Origin: Bacteroidia bacterium
Lineage (GTDB): Bacteria > Bacteroidota > Bacteroidia > Cytophagales > Cyclobacteriaceae
Length of the DNA: 42,516 bases
Direction of reading: 5' to 3'
NCBI GenBank assembly: GCA_030426345.1
Contig: JAUHYU010000038.1
Location: forward strand, 1 to 42,516
A model generated the notes under the pieces. It was given only the letters and a program-made list of their open reading frames with translations. It was not told where the DNA came from and did no database searches. Position numbers and translations under genes: made by a program. Below are positions 26,361 to 34,550 of the stretch, one piece after another. Within the stretch, counting starts at the first letter, position 1. Each line of letters begins with the position of its first letter.

Positions 26361-26375
26361 CTAAAATCCATGAAA
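26361..26375 (+). repeat. Copy of dispersed CTAAAAATCCATGAA-like motif
   Basis: CTAAAATCCATGAAA preceded by AAAAGCAT lies 45 bases after the nuclease stop codon, in the convergent gap before the GntR gene. It links the simple motif to the AAAGCATG palindromes. The rest of the gap (26317-26524) shows nothing I can name. Confidence 0.45.
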
Positions 26376-26524
26376 TGTTTTGTCTCAAATCAAATTTGTT
26401 GATTTAAAATAATAATTCTACAAAAGGCTGATAAACTGTTTTATAGTCTTTAGTGATTGATCAAAAAAAGAGTTTAGGTAGGAAGATATGATTCATGCCG
26501 TCTTGAGGTAATTCAGGGAAGTGG

Positions 26525-27232
26525 TTAAGATGATACCCTGTTGAAATGGGGCTCTAAGTGATCTTTCATTGCACCCCGAAATTCTTCAGGCGTACCTGTT
26601 TTAAGTATTTGGATTAGTTTTCTATGGGTGACAAAACCTCTTGAATATTTGGGTTCTTTGACTAAGAAGCCATTTTCATGCACATACTGAAAAACGGGTA
26701 AAAGAATGGATTGAAATCTTTGGAGTGTTTGATTTCCGGAGATCTGATAAAGTTTTCCGTGAAATGCGACTTCATTCTCAAGGCTAAAACCTATTCTGTC
26801 AACCATGGTAGCTTCTGCCTTATCAACAATGTTTTCCAATTCAATAATATCGGTGTCAGTTATTCTTGTGAAAAGAAGTTCACACATTCCCATCTCAAGC
26901 ACCAATCTTAATTCAAAGAGGTCTTTGAGCGTTTCATCACCAAGAAAGTTTGGATCCATTACCCTCTTGAAATTTAAGATAACATCGGGTTCTTTTAATA
27001 CCATCCCCTTATGTTTGATGGATTGTATTAAGCCCAGTGTTCTCAGGCGCGCGAGTGCCTCCCGAACTACAGTTCTGCTGACGCCCAGAGAATCAACAAG
27101 ATCTATTTCCTTGGGTATAGAATCGCCCAGCTTTAGTTTATTCCGATTTATGTACCGAAGCAGACTTAGCTCTGCTTTATCGACCAAAGAAAGTGTGTCA
27201 ATAGGCAAAATATGGTTTCCTCTTTTTGTCAT
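26525..27232 (-). CDS. GntR-family regulator, FadR subfamily
   Basis: A 235-residue transcription factor. Residues about 20-80 form the winged helix (PKEIDLVDSLGVSRTVVREALARLRTLGLI), and the C-terminal all-helical FCD domain (DLFELRLVLEMGMCELLF, then VAFHGKLYQISGNQ and THRKLIQ) supplies the ligand pocket, with His residues that often bind a metal. Such regulators commonly repress sugar-acid catabolic genes and release DNA on binding the substrate or an intermediate. It is divergent from the nonulosonate-type catabolic block. Two ATGT-N3-ACAT sites fitting the GT-N3-AC core of FadR-type operators lie in the shared intergenic region. It is most likely the local regulator of the block. Confidence 0.92.
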   Translation of the reverse strand: MTKRGNHILPIDTLSLVDKAELSLLRYINRNKLKLGDSIPKEIDLVDSLGVSRTVVREALARLRTLGLIQSIKHKGMVLKEPDVILNFKRVMDPNFLGDETLKDLFELRLVLEMGMCELLFTRITDTDIIELENIVDKAEATMVDRIGFSLENEVAFHGKLYQISGNQTLQRFQSILLPVFQYVHENGFLVKEPKYSRGFVTHRKLIQILKTGTPEEFRGAMKDHLEPHFNRVSS

Positions 27233-27298
27233 ATCTTTATTATAATTTTCTACATTAAATGTGGTATTTCATTGCCATAAACTCTTCGAAATATCTAC

Positions 27299-27306
27299 CA
27301 AATATA
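27299..27306 (-). promoter_or_regulatory. Candidate -7 box for gntR-type gene
   Basis: On the minus strand this reads TATATTTG, an exact TANNTTTG match, 66 bases before the regulator's ATG. No good -33 element lies at the normal distance. Confidence 0.35.
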
Positions 27307-27384
27307 CATTTTAGATGCAAACAGGGAATACATTGGAGCAATGTCAAACATCTTATCATGCAAAGAAAGTGAAAATATAAAAAA

Positions 27385-27395
27385 ATGTATAACAT
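27385..27395. promoter_or_regulatory. Candidate GntR/FadR operator 1
   Basis: ATGTATAACAT has the form ATGT-N3-ACAT and contains the GT-N3-AC core of FadR-type operators. It lies about 58 bases, centre to centre, from the second site. Confidence 0.45.
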
Positions 27396-27435
27396 AATAC
27401 GAATTTCATTTGCGAGCTTTATTATTTTCAGTACA

Positions 27436-27465
27436 TTGCATTATGTAATACATAACATATGGTTG
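27436..27465 (+). promoter_or_regulatory. Candidate promoter of the catabolic block
   Basis: TTG at 27436-27438 and TATGGTTG at 27458-27465 (one mismatch to TANNTTTG) are separated by 19 bases, the normal Bacteroidota spacing. The operator-like repeat lies wholly in the spacer, so a bound regulator would block the polymerase. Confidence 0.45.
27441..27455. promoter_or_regulatory. Candidate GntR/FadR operator 2
   Basis: TTATGTAATACATAA is a 15-base inverted repeat, perfect apart from the unpaired central base, with the GT-N3-AC core. It fills the space between the candidate -33 and -7 elements. Confidence 0.5.
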
Positions 27466-27569
27466 ATAAAGACGGTAAGTTTAATTGATACTATCTAATT
27501 AGCCTCGCTTAATAAGTTGTTAGGCACGAGATTAGAGATGTCATGAAATGGTTCACTTTACAAATACAA

Positions 27570-30314
27570 ATGAAAAATCACATTAAGTTATTTTTATCTG
27601 CTATACCTCTGTTTTTCATGTTCATTTCTGTGCAGGGACAAATTTGGGTAGAAGATTCCTTCGAAGATTTTATTGACGGCAGCTTAGATGCTACAGGGCA
27701 GAATATCTATGTAAGTAAGGATGGTACAATCCGAACAATTAGCAGATTTGACTATAACAATGACGGATGGATAGATCTAGTTTTTCCTCATACACATGAC
27801 AGAATTAATATTGTTTTGCCAGGAGCTACAGAGGTATCTCCACAACGTGAGATCACAACATCAGAACTATATGTACGTGGGACTCAGAACGTAGAAGTAG
27901 CCGATCTGAATAAGGATGGTTGGTCAGACCTTGTGTTTTGCCCAAACCATGATGGTATTCAGCATCCAAGGAGATTTGTAACGATCATCTATGGTGGAGA
28001 AGATGGATGGCCAGCGAGTAGAAGTAACGGTATTTTGCCTGTTTATAATGCATTGGCTGTTTCGGTAGCTGATATCAATCTTGATGGTTGGGAAGATATT
28101 GTCACATTAAATGGCGCAGCCTGGAAATCAGGACAGCCAGAGGGAGATGTTGTACGGATTTATATGGGAAGTCCTTCCGGTTATATGCTAACAAATTATA
28201 AAGAGTTTGGGGTTGAGAATTCACTGGGTATGGTTAATGGTGATTTTGATGCAGATGGAAAAAAGGAGGTTGCTATACTTGGGGATCAGGATGTATATAT
28301 GTTCTGGGCTAAAAAGGAGAGTCCTGAGATTGTAAAAATCGCGCATGGAGTGAGCAAGCCGACTGATATTTTTAATGGAGATATAAACAATGATAAGATT
28401 GATGATTTAATCATAGGAAGCCACGAGGAAGTTATTACATCCATAGCCGGTGTAGCTGATCGTTCTCTGGATGAGGTAATTAGTATAAAAGGGTACAAGG
28501 CTTCTCACATTGTGGTGGATGATCTCAATGCAAACGGTAAAAATGATCTTGTTCTCACTTATTATAGTCAGCAGAAAGCCGGGGGAGGGGAACTATCAGG
28601 ATCAGGGACAGGGTCATCCGATAAAGTTATTATTATCTGGGATGGAAGTTCAACGACTTCTCAATTGGAGGCGAAAACTATTAAGGCAATGACCTCTGGT
28701 GATTTTGATGGAGATGGACATAAAGATTTGGCTTTAGCTATTCATCAAGCTGATACCAGTTTTACTACCAATTCATGGATTTACTATGGTAATAGTGATA
28801 AAAGTTTTAAGCAGGCTGCTAATGGGTTTCCCACAACTGGAGCCTATGATATTGTCACGGTTCCCAAGGAACATGATAAAAATGATCGAATTATAGTTTG
28901 TAATGCCATCGGGGGTACCACTTATGAGCGGATTCCCGCCTATGTATATTGGGGAGGCCCTAATGACTTCTCAGAGAATAATATGCTCAAAATACCATTT
29001 AGGAGTGGTTACGAGTCTTCTGCTGCCGACTTAAATGCTGATGGTTATGTAGATCTTATGATACTTGATGAAATGCATCACGGAGGAGGAGGAGATCCCT
29101 GGGGAGGAGTAAATATTTTCTGGGGCACACCTGAAGGCCTTGATATCGAAAGCCGTACGGTGATATCTGAGTCTTATTTAGGCTCCAGCAGCATAGCTGA
29201 TATGAATAGAGATGGCTTCTTGGATATTGTGGTTGGGCAATATAAAAATGATGATGAAGATCCTTTCAACACATATGTTACCATCTTCTATGGTTCCAAA
29301 TCAGGGTATTCAGAAGACAAAAGATTGGATATACCCTGCCATGGCCGTTCTCTGGGGGTACAGATAGCAGATTACAATAAGGATGGTTGGCTTGATCTGG
29401 TGGCTAACTCCTTTCAGGAACAAGGAATAAGGATTTTTTATGGGGGTGCCGATGGTTTTAGTCCGGAAGGGTATGATGTTCTTGATCTGCCAGCAGTGTC
29501 TGACCAGGAAACAGCTGACTTGAACAATGACGGGTGGCTTGATCTTATCGTATGCAGCTATAAAGACGCAGAGACGAGTTTTTATGACTTGGGTATTACT
29601 ATTTTATGGGGAGGACCTAAGGGTTTTGAAGAGTGGAACGCTCAGTGGCTTCCCGGTTTCACTCCATTAGGACCAGCAGTAGCCGATTGGGATGGAGATG
29701 GTTATCTGGACATATTCTCACCACACTATCACGGCAATGGAACACGTGAGGATTTACCATCTTTTCTGTTCTGGGGAGGTCCGGAAGGCTTTAGGTTCAA
29801 TAATAAAACTTCTTTGATCAATGATTCAGGTGCAGATGCACTGAGTGGAGACTTTAATAAAGATGGACTGTTGGATCTGGCTGTGTCTAATCACACTGTT
29901 GATGGTTCTCATATTGCGATGTCCAAAGTATTTTACAATGATGGTAAGAGATTCAAAACTGCTAAAATAACAGAATTACCAACACTAGGGCCTCACTGGT
30001 CATCCAATACTGATATGGGTCATATTTATGATCGATCCTGGAAGCAGACATACACTTCATCAGTATTTAGTTTCAATGGGAAGAAAAAAGGAAACCTATC
30101 GGTAGAAGCAGAAATACCAGGTGAAAGCTCACTTGAATTTATGGTAAGACAGTCAAAATCAAAAGAAGGTCTTAACAACGCGTCGTGGGAAAAAATAACA
30201 GCCGATGAGTTTGATGTAAAGGGAAGCCGATATATACAATATCAGGCATTATTGACATCTGACAATGGAGACCAATTTCCGGTTATTGATAAAGTAACAG
30301 TTGAACTTAAGTAA
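27570..30314 (+). CDS. Exported FG-GAP/VCBS repeat protein
   Basis: About 914 residues with a signal peptide (ending SVQGQ). It is built from many FG-GAP/VCBS blades, each with a calcium-binding loop such as DLNKDGWSDLVF, DINLDGWEDIV, DFDADGKKEV, DYNKDGWLDLV, DLNNDGWLDLIV, DWDGDGYLDIF and DFNKDGLLDLAV. Two propeller-like groups seem likely. The last 90 residues form a separate beta-sandwich. The start was moved from ATG 27543 to ATG 27570, which gives a more normal signal peptide. It is first in the block controlled by the GntR regulator. No sorting domain or lipobox is visible, so it is probably periplasmic or released. A glycan-binding or lyase-like propeller role is conceivable, with no catalytic evidence. 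Confidence 0.85.
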   Translation: MKNHIKLFLSAIPLFFMFISVQGQIWVEDSFEDFIDGSLDATGQNIYVSKDGTIRTISRFDYNNDGWIDLVFPHTHDRINIVLPGATEVSPQREITTSELYVRGTQNVEVADLNKDGWSDLVFCPNHDGIQHPRRFVTIIYGGEDGWPASRSNGILPVYNALAVSVADINLDGWEDIVTLNGAAWKSGQPEGDVVRIYMGSPSGYMLTNYKEFGVENSLGMVNGDFDADGKKEVAILGDQDVYMFWAKKESPEIVKIAHGVSKPTDIFNGDINNDKIDDLIIGSHEEVITSIAGVADRSLDEVISIKGYKASHIVVDDLNANGKNDLVLTYYSQQKAGGGELSGSGTGSSDKVIIIWDGSSTTSQLEAKTIKAMTSGDFDGDGHKDLALAIHQADTSFTTNSWIYYGNSDKSFKQAANGFPTTGAYDIVTVPKEHDKNDRIIVCNAIGGTTYERIPAYVYWGGPNDFSENNMLKIPFRSGYESSAADLNADGYVDLMILDEMHHGGGGDPWGGVNIFWGTPEGLDIESRTVISESYLGSSSIADMNRDGFLDIVVGQYKNDDEDPFNTYVTIFYGSKSGYSEDKRLDIPCHGRSLGVQIADYNKDGWLDLVANSFQEQGIRIFYGGADGFSPEGYDVLDLPAVSDQETADLNNDGWLDLIVCSYKDAETSFYDLGITILWGGPKGFEEWNAQWLPGFTPLGPAVADWDGDGYLDIFSPHYHGNGTREDLPSFLFWGGPEGFRFNNKTSLINDSGADALSGDFNKDGLLDLAVSNHTVDGSHIAMSKVFYNDGKRFKTAKITELPTLGPHWSSNTDMGHIYDRSWKQTYTSSVFSFNGKKKGNLSVEAEIPGESSLEFMVRQSKSKEGLNNASWEKITADEFDVKGSRYIQYQALLTSDNGDQFPVIDKVTVELK

Positions 30315-30402
30315 TGTTGTTGGCAGATATAATTTATAATCCGAATATTCTAAAAATCATTAAACCTTCCTAAGTCTTCAACTAAACATATATAAAAAAG
30401 GG

Positions 30403-30420
30403 CTAAAAATCCATGAAAAA
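30403..30420 (+). repeat. Copy of dispersed CTAAAAATCCATGAA motif
   Basis: CTAAAAATCCATGAAAAA lies 89 bases after the FG-GAP gene stop. It is flanked by GGG and GGCC, which give only a weak hairpin. Confidence 0.5.
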
Positions 30421-30440
30421 GGCCAAGCCTGAGTTAATTA

Positions 30441-30451
30441 TTGTGGTACAT
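30441..30451. promoter_or_regulatory. Candidate GntR operator 3, upstream of the lyase gene
   Basis: TTGTGGTACAT differs from ATGT-N3-ACAT at one outer position and keeps the GT-N3-AC core. It lies 53 bases before the lyase ATG, suggesting a second controlled start within the block. Confidence 0.3.
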
Positions 30452-30503
30452 AAGGGCAGGATTTAAGTATCTTACAAAGAGGCTATTTTAAAAATATAAA
30501 TAA

Positions 30504-31415
30504 ATGAAAAAAATAAACGGGTACATAGTAGCACCATTCACCCCACTTCATCAGGATGGGTCATTAAATTTAGATGTCATCGGGTCTTACGCCGATTTGC
30601 TTGTACGAAGTGAGTTAGATGGCGTATTTGTCTGTGGTAGCTCCGGGGAAGGCGGCTTGCTGACCACAGAAGAGCGGATGCTAGTGGCAGAAAAATGGAT
30701 GGAAATAGCTGCGGGCAGATTGAAAGTGATCGTTCATACCGGAACCACCAACATCAATGATCAGCTTGCGTTGGCTGCACATGCCCAACAAATCGGAGTC
30801 TACGCCATCGCGGCAATGGCGCCTATGTTTTTGGGCCCGAAAAGAATTGAGGAACTGGGCAATTTTTGTAAAACCGTCAGCAATGCCGCCCCGGAACTGC
30901 CTTTTTATTATTACCACATTCCGGCTCTGAACGGCATAAATATTCCCGTGATGGACGTGTTGAAATATGCTGAAAAGGAAATCCCCAACTTTGCCGGGGT
31001 CAAATATACTTATGACAATATGTATGAATTTGATCAGTGTATGAGGTATCAAAACGGCAAATACGACATGCTTCATGGGTTGGATGAGACATTTCTTTCC
31101 GGATTGACTTTTGGCTGCGAATCGGGCGTCGGTGGCACCTACAATCATTGCTTTGGGCTTTATAAAAATATGAGGAAAGCATTCGAGGCCGGAGATTTAA
31201 GTGAAGCTCGTGAGTTGCAACATTTGTCACATCTATTTGTAAATGTATTGATCAAATACAGAGGAAATATTGTAGGAGGAAAGCGCATGATGAAATTTTT
31301 GGGAATCGATTGCGGTCCTAACAGAATCCCCTTACAAACGATCACCGATGTGGAAGAAGAATCTATGAAGCAGGATTTGAAGGAAATAGGATTTTTCGAT
31401 TTTTGCAATAAATAG
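30504..31415 (+). CDS. nanA: N-acetylneuraminate lyase (DHDPS/NAL family)
   Basis: A 303-residue TIM-barrel aldolase that should split N-acetylneuraminate, or a related nonulosonate, into N-acetylmannosamine and pyruvate. Visible landmarks are the carboxylate-binding GSSGEG (residues 45-50), Tyr137 in YYYHIPALNG and the Schiff-base Lys167 in GVKYT. The YYYHIPAL segment is closer to animal-type NPL lyases than to E. coli NanA or to DapA. Neighbouring epimerase, mutarotase-symporter and sialidase-like genes support the assignment. The 2-keto-3-deoxy sugar-acid aldolases of the same superfamily are the main alternative. The protein has no signal peptide and is cytoplasmic. Confidence 0.88.
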   Translation: MKKINGYIVAPFTPLHQDGSLNLDVIGSYADLLVRSELDGVFVCGSSGEGGLLTTEERMLVAEKWMEIAAGRLKVIVHTGTTNINDQLALAAHAQQIGVYAIAAMAPMFLGPKRIEELGNFCKTVSNAAPELPFYYYHIPALNGINIPVMDVLKYAEKEIPNFAGVKYTYDNMYEFDQCMRYQNGKYDMLHGLDETFLSGLTFGCESGVGGTYNHCFGLYKNMRKAFEAGDLSEARELQHLSHLFVNVLIKYRGNIVGGKRMMKFLGIDCGPNRIPLQTITDVEEESMKQDLKEIGFFDFCNK

Positions 31416-31469
31416 AATAACGGCAAGAGCCTTTCTCAAAATAAAGTATTTGATAAATCATATATCTCC

Positions 31470-32648
31470 ATGATAAAATTAAAATCGGCATTATACCTAT
31501 TCCTGCTAATGGGAATAATAAGTGTCAAAAGCACCACAGCTTATTCTGGAACTGATCAGGATCCTGTTGACAACAAACCCACTCACGTAAAAGTGTTTTA
31601 TGAGGAAGGCCGATATGGCGGCTGGCCAGCCAACTGGGGAATTTGGTCATGGGACAACGAAATCTTAGTGGGATTTACAGAAGGCGATCATTTGGATAAG
31701 GAAAGTCACACTTTTGATAGGGAATCTTCTTATGCCATGTTTGCGCGTAGTCTGGATGGTGGAGAAACCTGGTCTGTTGAGGACGCTTTCGCAAGTGGAA
31801 TCACGGAATCTACCTTTGAGCATAATTTGGGCAGTAAGTCTCAGTCTGCAAGGGAATTAAATACAAGCATAGATTTCAGTCATCCCGATTTAGCGCTAAC
31901 GTTTCGCATGTGCAACTTGCGCGATGGCCCATCGTCTTTTTACTACTCATATGATCGTGGCAAAACTTGGGAAGGTGCTTTTAGGCTTTCTGTTGATTTT
32001 CCTGACAAGAAACCCGCAGGAATTGTTACGAGAACAGATTATATCGTTGAAAGTAAAAACGAGGTAACAGCATTTTTGACTGTGAGTTTTCGTGAAGGCG
32101 ATAAAGATTGGCGAGAAGTAGCATGCGTACGTACAACAGATGGTGGAAAAACATGGAATCACATTTCTTGGATTGGGCCTGCCGGAATTGGCTCCATCAT
32201 GCCATCTTCGGTAAGGTTGGATCCATCAAGTATTTTAACCATGTTTCGGATAACAAAACCACCAAGAATGGTAAGTTTTTCTTCCAACAATAACGGCCTC
32301 AGTTGGCAGCAGTTAGATGACCCTGTGATGGTGGATAGAACTGGCAATCCTCCTGCTTTACTCAAACTTGATGATGGTCGGCTTTGTCTGGTTTATGGGC
32401 TTAGAAATGAAGAAACCCGACCTGAAGGAATAGGCATGTATGTAGTTTTTAGTTCCGACAATGGTCAATCATGGACAGAACCAACATTATTGCGTGGTCA
32501 GGATGGAGCTGTCTGGGATATAGGATATCCAAGGGCTGTTCAGCTACCAAATGGCAATGTTGTAGCAGTTTATTATTACAATAATGCTGATTCTGGAGAT
32601 AAATATCGCTATATCGCTGCTACGATTTTCAATCCTGACAATTATTGA
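31470..32648 (+). CDS. Exported sialidase-like six-bladed propeller protein (copy 1)
   Basis: A 392-residue protein with a signal peptide (ending TTAYS) and five Asp-box motifs: SLDGGETW (94-101), SYDRGKTW (160-167), TTDGGKTW (222-229), SNNNGLSW (272-279) and SSDNGQSW (328-335). These mark the sialidase superfamily. The GH33 signature FRIP is not present; the nearest is FRMCNL at 145. Arg residues shared with its paralog (FRM, TRTDYI, WRE, ACVRTTDGG, GY-RAVQ) could include the carboxylate-binding set. The end, GYPRAVQLPNGNVVAVYYYNN, is typical of uncharacterised BNR hydrolase-like proteins. It may be a sialidase, an intramolecular trans-sialidase or a different glycosidase. It follows the lyase gene, and its stop lies 8 bases before the preferred ATG of the SDR gene. 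Confidence 0.8.
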   Translation: MIKLKSALYLFLLMGIISVKSTTAYSGTDQDPVDNKPTHVKVFYEEGRYGGWPANWGIWSWDNEILVGFTEGDHLDKESHTFDRESSYAMFARSLDGGETWSVEDAFASGITESTFEHNLGSKSQSARELNTSIDFSHPDLALTFRMCNLRDGPSSFYYSYDRGKTWEGAFRLSVDFPDKKPAGIVTRTDYIVESKNEVTAFLTVSFREGDKDWREVACVRTTDGGKTWNHISWIGPAGIGSIMPSSVRLDPSSILTMFRITKPPRMVSFSSNNNGLSWQQLDDPVMVDRTGNPPALLKLDDGRLCLVYGLRNEETRPEGIGMYVVFSSDNGQSWTEPTLLRGQDGAVWDIGYPRAVQLPNGNVVAVYYYNNADSGDKYRYIAATIFNPDNY

Positions 32649-32656
32649 AAAAATAT

Positions 32657-33472
32657 ATGGAAGCAGAAACAAGCATAAAAGACATGCACGACCTACATGG
32701 TAAAGTGGCATTGATAACTGGTGGAGCACGTCATCTTGGTCTCGATGCAGCCAATATACTTGCCGAAGCAGGATGTGATTTGGTGATTACTTCACGCAAA
32801 CTTGAAAACGCTCAAAAATCCGCAGCAGAGTTGCGTGAAAAACATGGATGTGATGTTTTGCCATTGGCACTTGATGTTTGTGAATTTGGAATGGTGGCAC
32901 AGGTCATTTCAAAAGCCAATGATTGGAAGGGTCACCTTGACATACTGGTAAACAACGCAGGAGGGAGCATAGGTAATGGACCAGCGCACCTTTTTGAAAG
33001 AGATCCGAACGACATGGTTGATTTGATTATGACCAATCTGGTTGGCAGCTTATATTGCTGCCGCGAAGCAGGGCGCATCATGGCTGAGCAAAAATCTGGA
33101 AAAATTGTCAACATCGCTTCAATGGCGGGCATGATTGGCCGGGATCGCAGGATGTATGAACGCAACAACCTTAAGGGACAACCTGTCGACTATGCTGCTG
33201 CTAAGGCAGGAGTGATAGGAATGACGACAGATCTTGCCGGCTTGCTTTCTCCCCTGGGTGTAAATGTAAATGCTATTTCTCCAGGTGGATTCGAATCAAA
33301 TGAAATGCCAGCCGGATTTGTAAAAGATTATACTGACCGAACGCCATTAGGCCGAATGGGTACTTACGGTAAGGATCTTAAAGGCGCGATCCTTTTTCTT
33401 GCTTCTCCTGCGTCTGATTATATTACGGGTCACAACTTGGTGGTTGACGGAGGGTTTACAATATGGCATTGA
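32657..33472 (+). CDS. SDR-family NAD(P)-dependent dehydrogenase
   Basis: A 271-residue classical short-chain dehydrogenase. It has the cofactor loop TGGARHLG (21-28), NNAG, catalytic Ser155 (NIASMAG), Tyr179 and Lys183 (YAAAK), and the C-terminal ITGHNLVVDGGFT. ATG 32657 was chosen. A TTG at 32645 overlaps the upstream stop, and a later ATG at 32684 starts directly before HDLHGKVALITGG. It overlaps the next oxidoreductase gene by 10 bases, so the two enzymes are probably made together and act on one pathway. The substrate is presumably a sugar or sugar acid and cannot be read from the sequence. Confidence 0.9.
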   Translation: MEAETSIKDMHDLHGKVALITGGARHLGLDAANILAEAGCDLVITSRKLENAQKSAAELREKHGCDVLPLALDVCEFGMVAQVISKANDWKGHLDILVNNAGGSIGNGPAHLFERDPNDMVDLIMTNLVGSLYCCREAGRIMAEQKSGKIVNIASMAGMIGRDRRMYERNNLKGQPVDYAAAKAGVIGMTTDLAGLLSPLGVNVNAISPGGFESNEMPAGFVKDYTDRTPLGRMGTYGKDLKGAILFLASPASDYITGHNLVVDGGFTIWH

Positions 33473-34458
33473 AAAAAAGAATTATTGTAGTCGGAGCAGG
33501 CTCTATAGGAAAGCGACACGCACGATTGCTCTCAAAAAGGAATGATGTCTCTGTCGAATTGTGCGACCCTGATCAAAACGCTTTGGATGAAGCTCAAGAA
33601 GCATTGGGTATGATGGTAACACATAACTCTTTCGAGGATATGCTAAGTACAGAGCCGGACATGGTTCTGATTGCTTCACCTCATCAATTACATGTGCAGC
33701 AGACAGTCCGGGCTCTGGAAGCCGGGGCGCAAGTGCTGTGCGAAAAACCCATGTCTGATAAGTTGGCATCTGCTGCCACTGTATTGAAATCGCTCAAAGA
33801 AACTGACAGGATACTTTCTTATGGGTTTTCGAATCATTTTAACCCCGGAATGATCAGAATAAAGGAAGCTATAGATAAGGGTTTATTGGGGGATATCCAA
33901 TATATTCATTTCCATATTGGTACCTATGGAACATTGGTAAACTCAAGGTCAAGATATCAGGAAAAAACAGAAGGTGCCTTGTTGATGGATTATGTGCATC
34001 AGCCCGATCTGCTTTACTGGATATTGGGCAAAAATCCCATTGGCGTTTCAGCAGTTGGTAGCTCCGGAGGTAAGATGCCTTTGAAGGCTAGCCCCGATGC
34101 GATCACGCTACTGCTGGATTATGACGATACAATAACTGCGAGTATCCATTTGAATTATTTGCAATATCCTGACCGCTATCATTGTGAATTTGTTGGAACG
34201 AAAGGATGGATTTACTATGATCTTAGTGGGAATATTATGCAATATGGCGATGCCCACAAGGAATCTGTACGAAGCGAAACAATCCATTTTGAGCGTGATT
34301 CCATCTATGAAGCCGAGCATCAGGCATTTCTCGATGCAGTTGCGGGCAAGCGCTCAATAGAAAGTCCTGCAAATGAAGCGATCCAGTCTATAGTAGTCTT
34401 GGAAGCCGCTCTTAAATCATGGAAAACTAAAACACGTGTAACGCTTGAACATATTTAA
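33463..34458 (+). CDS. Gfo/Idh/MocA-family oxidoreductase
   Basis: A 331-residue enzyme with an N-terminal Rossmann fold (GAGSIGKRH, 11-19), the family motif CEKPMS (93-98) and the substrate-side DYVHQPDLLYW (His179, Asp182). The family oxidises or epimerises sugars with bound NAD(P). In some sialic acid loci a member of this family (E. coli YjhC, Ruminococcus gnavus NanOx) converts 2,7-anhydro-N-acetylneuraminate to N-acetylneuraminate; the context here would suit such a role. The start overlaps the SDR stop by 10 bases. A strong hairpin follows the stop codon. Confidence 0.9.
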   Translation: MALKKRIIVVGAGSIGKRHARLLSKRNDVSVELCDPDQNALDEAQEALGMMVTHNSFEDMLSTEPDMVLIASPHQLHVQQTVRALEAGAQVLCEKPMSDKLASAATVLKSLKETDRILSYGFSNHFNPGMIRIKEAIDKGLLGDIQYIHFHIGTYGTLVNSRSRYQEKTEGALLMDYVHQPDLLYWILGKNPIGVSAVGSSGGKMPLKASPDAITLLLDYDDTITASIHLNYLQYPDRYHCEFVGTKGWIYYDLSGNIMQYGDAHKESVRSETIHFERDSIYEAEHQAFLDAVAGKRSIESPANEAIQSIVVLEAALKSWKTKTRVTLEHI

Positions 34459-34467
34459 TGAATGAGG

Positions 34468-34501
34468 AAAGCCCTAAAAATCCATGGATTTTTAGGGCTT
34501 T
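34468..34501. terminator. 34-bp perfect palindrome acting as a terminator after the oxidoreductase gene
   Basis: A stem of up to 17 bp centred on CCATGG (arms AAAGCCCTAAAAATCC and GGATTTTTAGGGCTTT) begins nine bases after the stop codon and runs into TTTTT. It is a strong intrinsic terminator candidate and also contains two opposed copies of the dispersed motif. It would separate the lyase-oxidoreductase transcript from the transporter-epimerase genes, or partly attenuate it. Confidence 0.75.
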
Positions 34502-34550
34502 TTATAAGTTTAAAAACTAAATAGACCTCTGATATGAATGAACCTATATT

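Larger units (their letters stand above)
27233..27569. other. Control region between the GntR regulator and the catabolic block
   Basis: 337 bases without a gene when the FG-GAP gene starts at 27570. It contains a perfect TANNTTTG box facing the regulator (27299-27306), two operator-like inverted repeats (27385-27395 and 27441-27455) and a promoter-like arrangement facing the catabolic genes (27436-27465). Confidence 0.55.

Noticed and set aside
30681-31426. Minus-strand frames opposite the lyase gene
   Set aside because: The plus strand carries a complete NAL-type enzyme with its catalytic residues; the antisense frames have no features.
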